From Pseudomonas sivasensis (GTDB lineage: Bacteria; Pseudomonadota; Gammaproteobacteria; Pseudomonadales; Pseudomonadaceae), in contig NZ_JAAOWU010000011.1 of NCBI RefSeq assembly GCF_013778505.1, positions 1 to 64,000 of the forward strand: a stretch of 64,000 nucleotides of DNA, written 5' to 3'. Positions 1-7,552 of this stretch are shown here, piece by piece. The stretch's first letter is position 1. Each line of letters begins with the position of its first letter. The notes beneath the pieces were generated by a model. The model saw only the letters and a list, made by a program, of their open reading frames with translations. It ran no database searches and was not told the origin of the DNA. The translations under genes were made by a program, and so were the position numbers.

Positions 1-71
1 CCCGATGGCGGTGTGTCAGTTTATGCAGCTGTGACTGACACACCGCCATCGGGAGCAAGCCCCCTCCCACA
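1..71. repeat. REPIN-type palindromic repeat (5' part cut by window edge)
   Basis: A 19-bp perfect inverted repeat (positions 1-19 against 35-53, starting CCCGATGGCGGTGTGTCAG) is followed by AGCAAGCCCCCTCCCAC at 54-70. This is the right half of the repeat seen again at 7446, 22465, 27476 and 32373; its left outer arm lies outside the window. Such paired REP elements (REPINs) are mobilised by RAYT transposases elsewhere in Pseudomonas genomes, and no RAYT gene is in this window. Confidence 0.85.
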
Positions 72-87
72 TTTGGGCGGAGTTGGA

Positions 88-112
88 CCTGAGAACCCGG
101 TCGGTTCTCAGG
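88..112. terminator. 10-bp stem inverted repeat in the gap before the first gene
   Basis: CCTGAGAACC (88-97) and GGTTCTCAGG (103-112) form a perfect 10-bp stem with a 5-nt loop. There is no run of T on either side, so it is at best a weak terminator for the minus-strand operon that ends at 283. The rest of 113-282 holds no convincing gene; the short open frames there have no start signal and no recognisable product. Confidence 0.35.
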
Positions 113-282
113 CCGCCACGCTCTTGCTTTTGATCTGAAATCGCCCCGTCAACCACGATGGCCGGCATTCCGGCCTTTACAAAAGTGACCCGTTGTAAGA
201 GCGGAACCACTAGCCGCCGTGACCCAAATAACGGATATGTACCCCAAAAAAAACCGCAGATCTGAAGCAAGCCCTACCCCAT

Positions 283-1677
283 TCAGGCCTTCACCAATCT
301 CGAAGCCAGCGCCTTGGCCTGAAGCGCCACATCCGTCACCGCCGTGCTTTCCCACCACATCCCGCGCAATGGCGGGCCCATGGCAAACAGGCGTTCACTG
401 ACCTGCCCCTGGGCATCCAGCACTGCGCCGGACACATCCGCCGCAATCCCCAACGCCAACGGCCCAGGCCTGATCAACCCGCGTTTGAGCAACTGCTGCG
501 GCAACGGCCGGGCCACGCGGCGCCAGTCGTATTCGATGCCGCTGGAGTTGATCAGCGCTGCCCCCGACACTTGGGTGATCGCCTGTTCGCCTCGATAACG
601 CAAGCGAATGGTTACGCCCTCGCCCGAAGGCTCCAGCCCTTTGAAAGACGCCGCTTGAATCCGCAAGCGCCCTTCCTCATGCAGCCGCGCTACCAACTCT
701 GCGCTCAATGGCGGCGAGCGGTGGTGATGGCTTTCCCACCAGGGCCGCACATGCCGCACGAACTGACGTTTCTCCCGCTCGCTGGCCTGGCTCCACAACC
801 GGCCGATATGGGCACGCACGGTGTCCAGCGGCGACTGCCAATCGATGCCCTGCTCCAGCGCGATCCGGCATTGCCGACGCACTTCGCGCAGCAACTGCCG
901 AGGGCTGCGAAGGCCATGGTCAGCGGCAAGAAAATCCTCCCAAGCCGGCGGTTGCCGGCGCACATGGGGCAACAAACCGTGGCGTGAGAAAACCTCGATA
1001 GGTCCGCGATGCCCGGCCTGTTTCAGGGACACCACCGCGTCGACCATGGTCAGCCCGGAACCGATGATCAGCACCCTGGACTGCGGGTCGAGTTGGGTCA
1101 TGGCCTGCACATCCCACGGGTCCACCGCCGCGGCGTTCAAGCCGCTGGATTCGGTTTGTGGCGTGCGTGCCGCCGGGAACATGCCGGTGGCCAATACGGC
1201 AAACGCACCGCGCAGTTGCTGGCCGTTGTCGAGGGTCAGCAGGGTTGAATCCGCGTCCACTTGCAGGTCGACCACTTGCGCCCTGACATGCTCCACCGTG
1301 GAAGCCGACAACACCTTGGCCTCAGCCAACCGTTGCTGCGCATACAGGCCAAAAATCCCGCGCGGCGGGAACAGTTCGCTGATGGGCACGTGCTGCTGGT
1401 CCGACTCCGGCCAGCCGCCAGCGCCGATGTAGTCAGTGAGCCATTGAGTCAGGTCATCGGCATTGTCCGGGTCAACACTCATGCGTGCCGCGTTGCCGTT
1501 CAGGGTGTGGCCCAACTCCACAGCGCTATAGGCCTCGCCACGCCCAAGCTCGGCGCGCGGCTCGATCACCAGGATCCGACGCTGACCACCTAGACGCAGC
1601 AGTTGCACGGCCAGCATCGTCCCACTCAGGCCGCCGCCGACGATCAGTACATCAGCGTTGCGGATGGATTCACTCAT
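283..1677 (-). CDS. FAD/NAD(P)-binding oxidoreductase (COG4529-like)
   Basis: A 464-residue flavoprotein. The N-terminus carries the FAD Rossmann signature VLIVGGGLSG (about residues 10-19). A second nucleotide-binding turn, VLIIGSGLTMVDA, lies near residue 200, followed by SRHGLLPH, which is typical of the COG4529 / FAD_NAD_binding_9 family of soluble NAD(P)H-dependent flavin oxidoreductases. No signal peptide or membrane segment is seen, so it should be cytoplasmic. It is the last gene of the operon, 12 bases after the LivF-like ATPase, in the same direction as the monooxygenase and dehydrogenase upstream. I infer a redox role in breaking down the transported substrate or in supplying reduced flavin; the exact reaction is unknown. 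Confidence 0.8.
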   Translation of the reverse strand: MSESIRNADVLIVGGGLSGTMLAVQLLRLGGQRRILVIEPRAELGRGEAYSAVELGHTLNGNAARMSVDPDNADDLTQWLTDYIGAGGWPESDQQHVPISELFPPRGIFGLYAQQRLAEAKVLSASTVEHVRAQVVDLQVDADSTLLTLDNGQQLRGAFAVLATGMFPAARTPQTESSGLNAAAVDPWDVQAMTQLDPQSRVLIIGSGLTMVDAVVSLKQAGHRGPIEVFSRHGLLPHVRRQPPAWEDFLAADHGLRSPRQLLREVRRQCRIALEQGIDWQSPLDTVRAHIGRLWSQASEREKRQFVRHVRPWWESHHHRSPPLSAELVARLHEEGRLRIQAASFKGLEPSGEGVTIRLRYRGEQAITQVSGAALINSSGIEYDWRRVARPLPQQLLKRGLIRPGPLALGIAADVSGAVLDAQGQVSERLFAMGPPLRGMWWESTAVTDVALQAKALASRLVKA

Positions 1678-1689
1678 GCAGGTTCGCCC

Positions 1690-2457
1690 TTACTGTTTAC
1701 CCAGGTAAATATCATGCAAGTCACCCCGCGCCAGCAATTCAGCGGCGCTGCCGCTCAAGGCCACGCGCCCAGTATCCAGCACGTAACCCTGGGACGCATA
1801 GGTCAGCGCGACGTTGATGTTCTGCTCGGCGATCAGGAAGCTCACCTGCTGCTCGCGGTTGAGCTGCGCGATGATCTCGAAAATCTCCTGCACGATCATA
1901 GGCGCCAAACCCATGGATGGCTCGTCGAGCAGTACCAAAGTAGGACGAGTCATCAACGCACGGCCGATGGCGACCATCTGCTGCTCGCCGCCCGAGGTGA
2001 GCCCGGCGCGGGTGTGGCGCTTGGTCTTGAGCCGGGGGAACCAGGCGTAGATGCGCTCCAGGTCGTGCTCCATTTCCTTGCGGCTCAGGCGTCGCACAAA
2101 GCCGCCGCTGCGCAGGTTGTCTTCCACCGTCAGCTGGCCGAACACATGGCGCCCCTCCAGCACATGCACCATGCCCTGGCGCACGCGCTGGCTCGGGTCG
2201 ACATCCGCCAGGTCCTTGCCTGCGTACTCGATAACACCTCGGCTGACCTCTGCGCGCTCGGCCCGCACCAGACCAGAGATGGCCTTGAGGGTGGTGCTCT
2301 TGCCGGCACCATTGGCACCGAGCAAAGCGACAATGGCGCCCTTGGGCACGCTCAGCGAGACCCCGGCCACCGCCAGGATTGCGCCGTCGTAGATCACTTC
2401 AATGTCATTGACCGTCAGCAGTGACGCGCTTTCGGCTTCAGTGGCTGGCTGACTCAT
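1690..2457 (-). CDS. ABC transporter ATP-binding protein, LivF-like
   Basis: This 255-residue ABC ATPase has Walker A GANGAGKST near residue 48, the signature TSGGEQQM, and Walker B LVLLDEPSMGLAP. The LivF subclass is indicated by VLEGRHVFGQLTVEDNL and the EQN switch (IAEQNINVAL). It works on the cytoplasmic face with the LivG-like partner at 5756-6526 to power the two permeases. It starts 3 bases after the substrate-binding protein stop, so translation is likely coupled. The HAAT (branched-chain amino acid) family also moves aromatic acids, amides and sulfur-containing compounds, so the family does not fix the substrate. Confidence 0.93.
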   Translation of the reverse strand: MSQPATEAESASLLTVNDIEVIYDGAILAVAGVSLSVPKGAIVALLGANGAGKSTTLKAISGLVRAERAEVSRGVIEYAGKDLADVDPSQRVRQGMVHVLEGRHVFGQLTVEDNLRSGGFVRRLSRKEMEHDLERIYAWFPRLKTKRHTRAGLTSGGEQQMVAIGRALMTRPTLVLLDEPSMGLAPMIVQEIFEIIAQLNREQQVSFLIAEQNINVALTYASQGYVLDTGRVALSGSAAELLARGDLHDIYLGKQ

Positions 2458-2460
2458 GGC

Positions 2461-3801
2461 TTATTCACCCCCGGTGCAGGTGCGTGGCGTGAGGCCTTTT
2501 TCCTTGGCGAACGCGGCGGATTTTTCATCGATCAACGGGCGCAGCAGCGCACGGTCGGCAGCGATCCATTCGCTGACCAGCGTCCAGTTGGCGCCGTCCC
2601 ATTGCTGCACCCGCGCAGAACCGCCGCCTTCATGGTCGCGGCATGACAGCTTGAGGTTCTGCATCAGGCCCAGGTAACCCATGGCCTTGAGGCGTGCGTC
2701 GTCGATATTCAGGTGTTCCAGGCCCCAGCGGCCTTCTTCACCATTGAGTGGACGCTTGCCGAACTTGGCCTGACCGGTGCGGATCGCCTCTACGGCCACG
2801 GCCGCGTTCACCAAGCCGGAGTTGTAGTACACGCTGCCGAAGTTTTTCAGGTCCTTGAGGTCGCTGTGGCCCTTGTCGAGGATGTATTGCTTGAGGCGTT
2901 TGTGGATCTCAAAATCGGCGCCGGCCGGGTATGGCGTCAGCGCCAGGTAGCCCTTGGCGGCAGCGCCAGCGGGCAATACGTCTTCGCTGGAACTGGCCCA
3001 GATGTCGCCGATGATATGGTCAACCGGGAAGCCGAAGCGCGCGGCGGTCTTCACCGCCACCGGCGTCGATACGCCCCAGGTGCGCAGGAACACCCAGTCC
3101 GGGTTGGCCTGGCGTACCTGACGCCATTGCGCGGACTGTTCATTGCCGGGGTCAGCCACCGGAATCTGGATATTTTCAAAGCCGTATTTCTCGGCCAGCA
3201 ATTTCAGCGGGCCGAGGGTTTCGCGCCCATAGGCCGAGTCGTGGTAGACCGTGGCGATCTTCTTGCCCTTGAGTTTGTCGAAGCCGCCTTCGCGCTCGGC
3301 AATGTAGTTCACCAGGGTCGAGGCTTCGCTGTAGAAGGTCAGCATCACCGGGAAGTTATAAGGGAACACCGTGCCGTCGGTGGCTTCGGTGCGACCGTAC
3401 CCGAGGGTGATCAGCGGGATCTTGTCCACCTCGGCCCGCTCGCTCAAGGCATACGCCGCCGGCGCGCCGTTGGGCTGATACACCGCGACCGGCGCGCCAT
3501 CCAGGCCATTCTTGAAGCGCTCGTAGCACTCGATGCCCTTCTCTGCCGTCCACTCGGTCTCGCATTCCTGCCACACCAGTTTCACGCCATTAATGCCGCC
3601 TTCGACCTCGTTGATATAGCGCAGGTAGTCGATCATCCCGGCCCACACCTGCACGCCGCTGGACGCGTAGGCGCCCACCCGGTAAGTCGCCAGGGGGAAG
3701 AACTGCTGGTCGGCCGAGGCCATCGCCTGGGGCACGGCAGCGGACAACGCCGCCAACGCAAAGGCCGCACTGACCAGGGATCGTTTTAAGGATGCACGCA
3801 T
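2461..3801 (-). CDS. ABC transporter periplasmic substrate-binding protein (branched-chain amino acid type)
   Basis: A 446-residue periplasmic binding protein of the Peripla_BP_6/LivK class. It opens with a Sec signal (positive start MRASLKR, hydrophobic core, cleavage near AMASADQ at about 29). The binding-protein fold is visible from VGAYASSGVQVWAGM onward, with GAPAAYALSE and YGRTEATDG further on. At about 420 mature residues it is longer than classical LivK (about 350), like the subfamily next to acyl-CoA-ligase/ABC operons, whose ligands are often aromatic or fatty acids rather than leucine. The start at 3801 is preceded by AGAAGAG at a suitable distance. The substrate is not deducible from sequence; the neighbours point to an organosulfur compound or an acid. 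Confidence 0.88.
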   Translation of the reverse strand: MRASLKRSLVSAAFALAALSAAVPQAMASADQQFFPLATYRVGAYASSGVQVWAGMIDYLRYINEVEGGINGVKLVWQECETEWTAEKGIECYERFKNGLDGAPVAVYQPNGAPAAYALSERAEVDKIPLITLGYGRTEATDGTVFPYNFPVMLTFYSEASTLVNYIAEREGGFDKLKGKKIATVYHDSAYGRETLGPLKLLAEKYGFENIQIPVADPGNEQSAQWRQVRQANPDWVFLRTWGVSTPVAVKTAARFGFPVDHIIGDIWASSSEDVLPAGAAAKGYLALTPYPAGADFEIHKRLKQYILDKGHSDLKDLKNFGSVYYNSGLVNAAVAVEAIRTGQAKFGKRPLNGEEGRWGLEHLNIDDARLKAMGYLGLMQNLKLSCRDHEGGGSARVQQWDGANWTLVSEWIAADRALLRPLIDEKSAAFAKEKGLTPRTCTGGE

Positions 3802-3820
3802 GGAAATTCTCTTCTATAGG

Positions 3821-4870
3821 TCAGAAACGTAGGGGCCACTGACGCAGCCGATCGCGAAGGTTGTGCAACAGGCGAATCAAGCCCTCGGGTTCCTTGATCA
3901 GGAACACGATGATCAACACGCCAAAAATGATTTTCTGCAGATTCTGCAACTGCCCCGCGTCCACCGCGCCGCCGAACAGCGCTTGCCCCGCGTGGCTGAG
4001 AAAGATCGGCAGCAAGCTGATAAACGCCGCGCCCACGAAGTTGCCGGCGATGCTGCCCATGCCACCGATAATGATGATGAACAGGATCTGGAAGGAGCGA
4101 TTGATATCGAAGCTGCTGGCGCTGGCCGTGCCCAGGTAGGCAAACGCCCACAGCGCGCCGGCGATGCCGAGGTAAAACGAGCTGACCGCAAACGCCAGGC
4201 GCTTGTAGCGCACCACCGGGATGCCGACCACGGCGGCAGCGGTGTCCATGTCGCGGATCGCCATCCAGTTGCGCCCCACTTGGCTGCGCACCAGGTTGAC
4301 GGCGGTCCAGGTCAACAGCAGCACCGTGACCAGCGTCAGCCAGTAGCGGCCCAGCGGCGTATTAAGGTCATGGCCGAACAGCGCCAGTTTCGGCGCCGAG
4401 ATAGTCCCGGACGATCCGTAGTTGTAGAACCACGGGAATTTGACGAACAGCCATTCCAAGAAAAACTGCGCGGCCAATGTGGTGACCATCAGGTAGAAGC
4501 CTTTGATCCGCGAGCTGGGCAACCCGAACAACAGGCCGACCAAGGCGCTGATAATCCCGCCGCCCAGCAATGCCAGCGGCAATCCCAGCTCCGGCAAGCG
4601 CAGCAGAAATCCGTAGGTCGCGAAGGCGCCGACCGCCATGAAGCCGGCCGCGCCCACCGAGGTTTGCCCGGTGTAGCCGGTCAGCAGGTTCAAACCCAAC
4701 CCGGCCAGCGACAGCACTAGAAACGGGATCAGGATCGCATTGAGCCAATAGTCATTGCCCCACAGCGGCACCACGATAAACGCCAACGCCAGCAGGCCGA
4801 GCAGGCCCCAGGGGACACGTCGCGGGACCAGCAACAACGGCGCGGTTTCTTGAGCAACAGGGATCGACAT
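3821..4870 (-). CDS. ABC transporter permease, LivM-like
   Basis: This integral membrane permease is 349 residues long from the ATG at 4870 (MSIPVAQ). A longer frame opens at 4948 but would run through the end of livH, so the internal start, 4 bases after the livH stop, is preferred. Several hydrophobic spans are visible, with the LivM landmarks LLTGYTGQTSVGAAGFM, SRIKGFYLMVTTLAAQF and IIIGGMGSIAGNFVGAAF. It pairs with the LivH-like permease to form the translocation channel in the inner membrane. Confidence 0.92.
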   Translation of the reverse strand: MSIPVAQETAPLLLVPRRVPWGLLGLLALAFIVVPLWGNDYWLNAILIPFLVLSLAGLGLNLLTGYTGQTSVGAAGFMAVGAFATYGFLLRLPELGLPLALLGGGIISALVGLLFGLPSSRIKGFYLMVTTLAAQFFLEWLFVKFPWFYNYGSSGTISAPKLALFGHDLNTPLGRYWLTLVTVLLLTWTAVNLVRSQVGRNWMAIRDMDTAAAVVGIPVVRYKRLAFAVSSFYLGIAGALWAFAYLGTASASSFDINRSFQILFIIIIGGMGSIAGNFVGAAFISLLPIFLSHAGQALFGGAVDAGQLQNLQKIIFGVLIIVFLIKEPEGLIRLLHNLRDRLRQWPLRF

Positions 4871-4874
4871 GGTT

Positions 4875-5756
4875 TCAGACTCGCTCAATAGCGCGCTCGC
4901 CGAACAGACCGGCGGGACGGATATACAGGAAGGCCAAGGCCAAGACATAGGCGAACCACGGCGTGATGCCGCCGCCGATCAGCGGGCCGATATACACCTC
5001 GGCCAGGTTTTCCGCCGCGCCGACAATCAGCCCGCCGACAATCGCGCCACCAATCGAGGTAAAGCCGCCGATGATCAACACCGGCAATGCCTTGAGCACC
5101 ACCAGCGACAGCGAAAACTGCACCCCCTGGCGCGCGCCCCACAACAGCCCGGCCACCAGCCCGACAATGCCGGCCACCGCCCAGACGATCTGCCAGATGC
5201 GGTTGAGGTTGATGCCGATGGACAGCGCTGCTGTGGTGTCATCCGCCACTGCGCGCAACGACACACCGATGCGGGTCTTGTTGAACAGCAGCGCGAGCAC
5301 CGTCACCAGCACCACGGCAGCCGCTGCGGCGATCAGGTCGAACTGGCTGAGCATCAGCGGGCCGACAAACAGCGGCACGTCGTCGATGCCCAAGTCCAGG
5401 GCGCGCACTTGCGCCCCCATCAAGCCCTGGGCCAGGCCTTCGATAATGAATGACAAGCCGAGGGTGGCCATGAACAGGGTGATCTGAGAGCGGTTCACCA
5501 GCGGGCGCAGCACCAGGCGCTCGATGAGCAACGCGCCGACGATCATCACGATCACCGTCAGCAGCAACGCGAGGGCAAACGGCACGCCCTGGTCATGCAG
5601 GCTGACAAAGGTCAACGCCGCAAAAAGCAACATCGCGCCCTGAGCAAAATTGAACACACCGCTGGCTTTGTAGATCAGCACGAAGCCGATGGCGACGAGT
5701 GAATACATCGTGCCGGCGAGCAGGCCGCCGAGCAGGGTTTCGAAGAAAAAGGTCAT
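4875..5756 (-). CDS. ABC transporter permease, LivH-like
   Basis: A 293-residue permease with about eight hydrophobic spans. LivH hallmarks are the N-terminal LLGGLLAGTMYSLVAIGFVL, YKASGVFNFAQGAMLL, and the EAA-like loop GGFTSIGGAIVGGLIVG. Its ATG shares one base with the stop of the LivG-like gene (TGATG at 5758-5754), so the two are translationally coupled. It is the first of the two channel subunits in the G-H-M-K-F order typical of this operon type. Confidence 0.93.
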   Translation of the reverse strand: MTFFFETLLGGLLAGTMYSLVAIGFVLIYKASGVFNFAQGAMLLFAALTFVSLHDQGVPFALALLLTVIVMIVGALLIERLVLRPLVNRSQITLFMATLGLSFIIEGLAQGLMGAQVRALDLGIDDVPLFVGPLMLSQFDLIAAAAAVVLVTVLALLFNKTRIGVSLRAVADDTTAALSIGINLNRIWQIVWAVAGIVGLVAGLLWGARQGVQFSLSLVVLKALPVLIIGGFTSIGGAIVGGLIVGAAENLAEVYIGPLIGGGITPWFAYVLALAFLYIRPAGLFGERAIERV

Positions 5757-6526
5757 CAGTGTACGGCTCCCAGGTAGGCAGCGATCACCTCGGGATTCGC
5801 CTGTACTTGCGCCGGCGTGCCGTCGCCGACCTTGCGCCCGTAGTCAAGCACCACCACGTGGTCGGACAGTCCCATCACCACGCCCATGTCGTGTTCGATC
5901 AACACCACGGTGGTGCCGAGGTCGCGGTTCACGTCAGCGACGAAGCGCGCCATGTCCTGTTTCTCTTCTGCGTTCATCCCGGCCATGGGTTCGTCGAGCA
6001 GCAACAGGCTTGGTCCGGCGATCAGTGCACGGCCCAACTCCACACGTTTTTGCAGGCCGTAGGACAGGTTGCCCACCAGCACATCGCGGTGTGCTTGCAG
6101 CTCAAGGAACTCAAGAATGCCTTGGCCCCGCTGGCGAAAGGCCGCGGCCTCGCGGCGCGCGCGTGGCAAGCCGAGGGCCTGCTCGATAAAGCTGCTGCGC
6201 ATGTGCCGCGACAGGCCGGTGAGAAGGTTGTCGAGCACGCTCATTTTTTTGAACAGCGCGTTGTTCTGGAAGGTGCGGCCAATGCCTCGGCGCGCGGCGC
6301 CCAAGGGGTCGATGCGGTGGAAATGTTGCTGTTCGAAGACGATCTCGCCGGCGTCAAAGCGATACACGCCATTGAGCACATTGAGCAACGAACTTTTACC
6401 GGCGCCGTTAGGGCCGATCAACGCGCAAATCTCGCCGCGCTGCACGTCAAAAGACAAGGCATTGATGGCCTTGACCCCTTTGAATGACAGCGAGATATCG
6501 CGCACCTGAAGAATAGCGTCGCTCAT
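5756..6526 (-). CDS. ABC transporter ATP-binding protein, LivG-like
   Basis: This 256-residue ATPase has Walker A GPNGAGKSS, the signature LSYGLQKRVELGRAL, and Walker B LLLLDEPMAGMNAEE. The long insert between Walker A and the signature (GIGRTFQNNALFKKMSVLDN) and the C-terminal GxKVGDGTPAQVQANPEVI segment mark it as LivG rather than LivF. It overlaps the upstream degenerate acyl-CoA synthetase gene by four bases (ATGA, 6523-6526), which suggests coupled translation and hence that the upstream frame is still being translated. Confidence 0.93.
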   Translation of the reverse strand: MSDAILQVRDISLSFKGVKAINALSFDVQRGEICALIGPNGAGKSSLLNVLNGVYRFDAGEIVFEQQHFHRIDPLGAARRGIGRTFQNNALFKKMSVLDNLLTGLSRHMRSSFIEQALGLPRARREAAAFRQRGQGILEFLELQAHRDVLVGNLSYGLQKRVELGRALIAGPSLLLLDEPMAGMNAEEKQDMARFVADVNRDLGTTVVLIEHDMGVVMGLSDHVVVLDYGRKVGDGTPAQVQANPEVIAAYLGAVH

Positions 6527-7371
6527 GCGATATCCCGTTTGAGTTCAGCCAGCCACACGGGCTCGGCAGTGGATTTGAGAGGCTGCCAGATAGAGGCCAG
6601 GCGCTGAAAACCCAGCAGTTTGCGTACACGGTTCTTCAGTAAACGGCGCAGTCCGCTTTGAGGATGGGCGATGGCCCAGTCGCACAGGCGTCGGCGCCAG
6701 GTGCCGCGGGGTGCAAGGCGGCTTTCGATTTCATCGGCCAAGTGCCGCAAACGCTCCGGCGACAGCAGCAAGCCGGTGGGCGCCACTTCACTGCGATCGC
6801 GCTGCGCCGAGGCCAGGCTTTCCGGGAAGGCCAGGCCGTGGCCGCTGCTCAGCCATTGCTCCAGCAGCACCGCCAGACCGCCTTGCCAATGGGTGCCCTC
6901 CTCGCTCCACAGTGCGGTTTCGCCGGAGGGTTGCCACCAGCGCTGCAAATGCTGCGCAGGCTCGACCGGGCCGAGCAATTGGGCGAAATCCAACCGCTGG
7001 GTGAACGTCCAATCGCGCTGACGACCTTGAGCGTAGGCGTGGCTGGGATGCATACGCCACAGGTGTTGCTCCAGGGCCTGCGGCTCAAGGTCATCGGCCA
7101 GCGTCAGCACTTGCGCGCCGACGGAATGGGCCGCCAACGCCAGCAACAGCAGGTTCGGCTCAAAGGCGCCGCTGAGCACCAAGCGAGACTGTTCACTTAA
7201 ACCTTGCTGGCGCAAACCATCGGCCAGGCGCTCGACGTCGCGCAGGGTGTCAATCCAGCGCCAGGCATACCACTGGCCCTGGCGCTTGTGGCGCAGAGCG
7301 ATGTGCAACGGCGTGAGTTGTGCCCAGCGTTGCAGGTGTTCCAGGAGGGCCTTGGGTTCGAGCACGCTCAT
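6523..7371 (-). CDS. Shortened, catalytically degenerate acyl-CoA synthetase-like protein (AMP-binding fold remnant)
   Basis: A 282-residue protein resembling the N-terminal part of a long-chain acyl-CoA synthetase. HIALRHKRQGQWYAWRW and LRQQGLSEQSRLVLSG match the start of the AMP-binding domain, and the HGLAFPESL then LLLSPERLRHLADEI stretch matches the region that reads FPES...PRVWEKI in full enzymes. The ATP-binding YTSGTTG-PKG loop expected between these parts is absent (GETALWSEEG is found there), and the whole C-terminal half (normally another 300 residues or more) is missing. A good ribosome site (AGGAG) precedes the ATG. In many proteobacteria a full ligase occupies this position before livGHMKF, so I infer a shrunken relic or a non-catalytic partner. 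Confidence 0.7.
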   Translation of the reverse strand: MSVLEPKALLEHLQRWAQLTPLHIALRHKRQGQWYAWRWIDTLRDVERLADGLRQQGLSEQSRLVLSGAFEPNLLLLALAAHSVGAQVLTLADDLEPQALEQHLWRMHPSHAYAQGRQRDWTFTQRLDFAQLLGPVEPAQHLQRWWQPSGETALWSEEGTHWQGGLAVLLEQWLSSGHGLAFPESLASAQRDRSEVAPTGLLLSPERLRHLADEIESRLAPRGTWRRRLCDWAIAHPQSGLRRLLKNRVRKLLGFQRLASIWQPLKSTAEPVWLAELKRDIA

Positions 7372-7445
7372 AGGTGTTTGCTCCTAGTGGAGGGTGTGCG
7401 TGCGGTGGTCCGCTGGCTTGATTATTTGGATCGACACAGGACAAC

Positions 7446-7552
7446 TGTGGGAGGGGCGGTGCGACAATTCGACTTGCTCCCGATGGCGGTGGGTCAGTTA
7501 GACCGCCTTTGACTGAGCCACCGCTATCCGCGGCAAGCCCCCTCCCACATTG
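7446..7552. repeat. REPIN between ABC operon and monooxygenase gene
   Basis: TGTGGGAGGGG at 7446 and CCCCCTCCCACA at 7539-7550 are the outer arms; the inner arms read GATGGCGGTGGGTCAG and CTGAGCCACCGCTATC. The element has drifted from the consensus (GGGGCGGTGCGAC replaces GGGGGCTTGCCC at the left). It lies between the monooxygenase and the acyl-CoA-synthetase-like gene and overlaps the 3' end of the former. It could fold in the mRNA and lower downstream expression. Confidence 0.85.

Noticed and set aside
16..270. 84-codon minus-strand frame before the first gene
   Set aside because: Overlaps the REPIN and hairpin, has no start signal and no known product; treated as non-coding.
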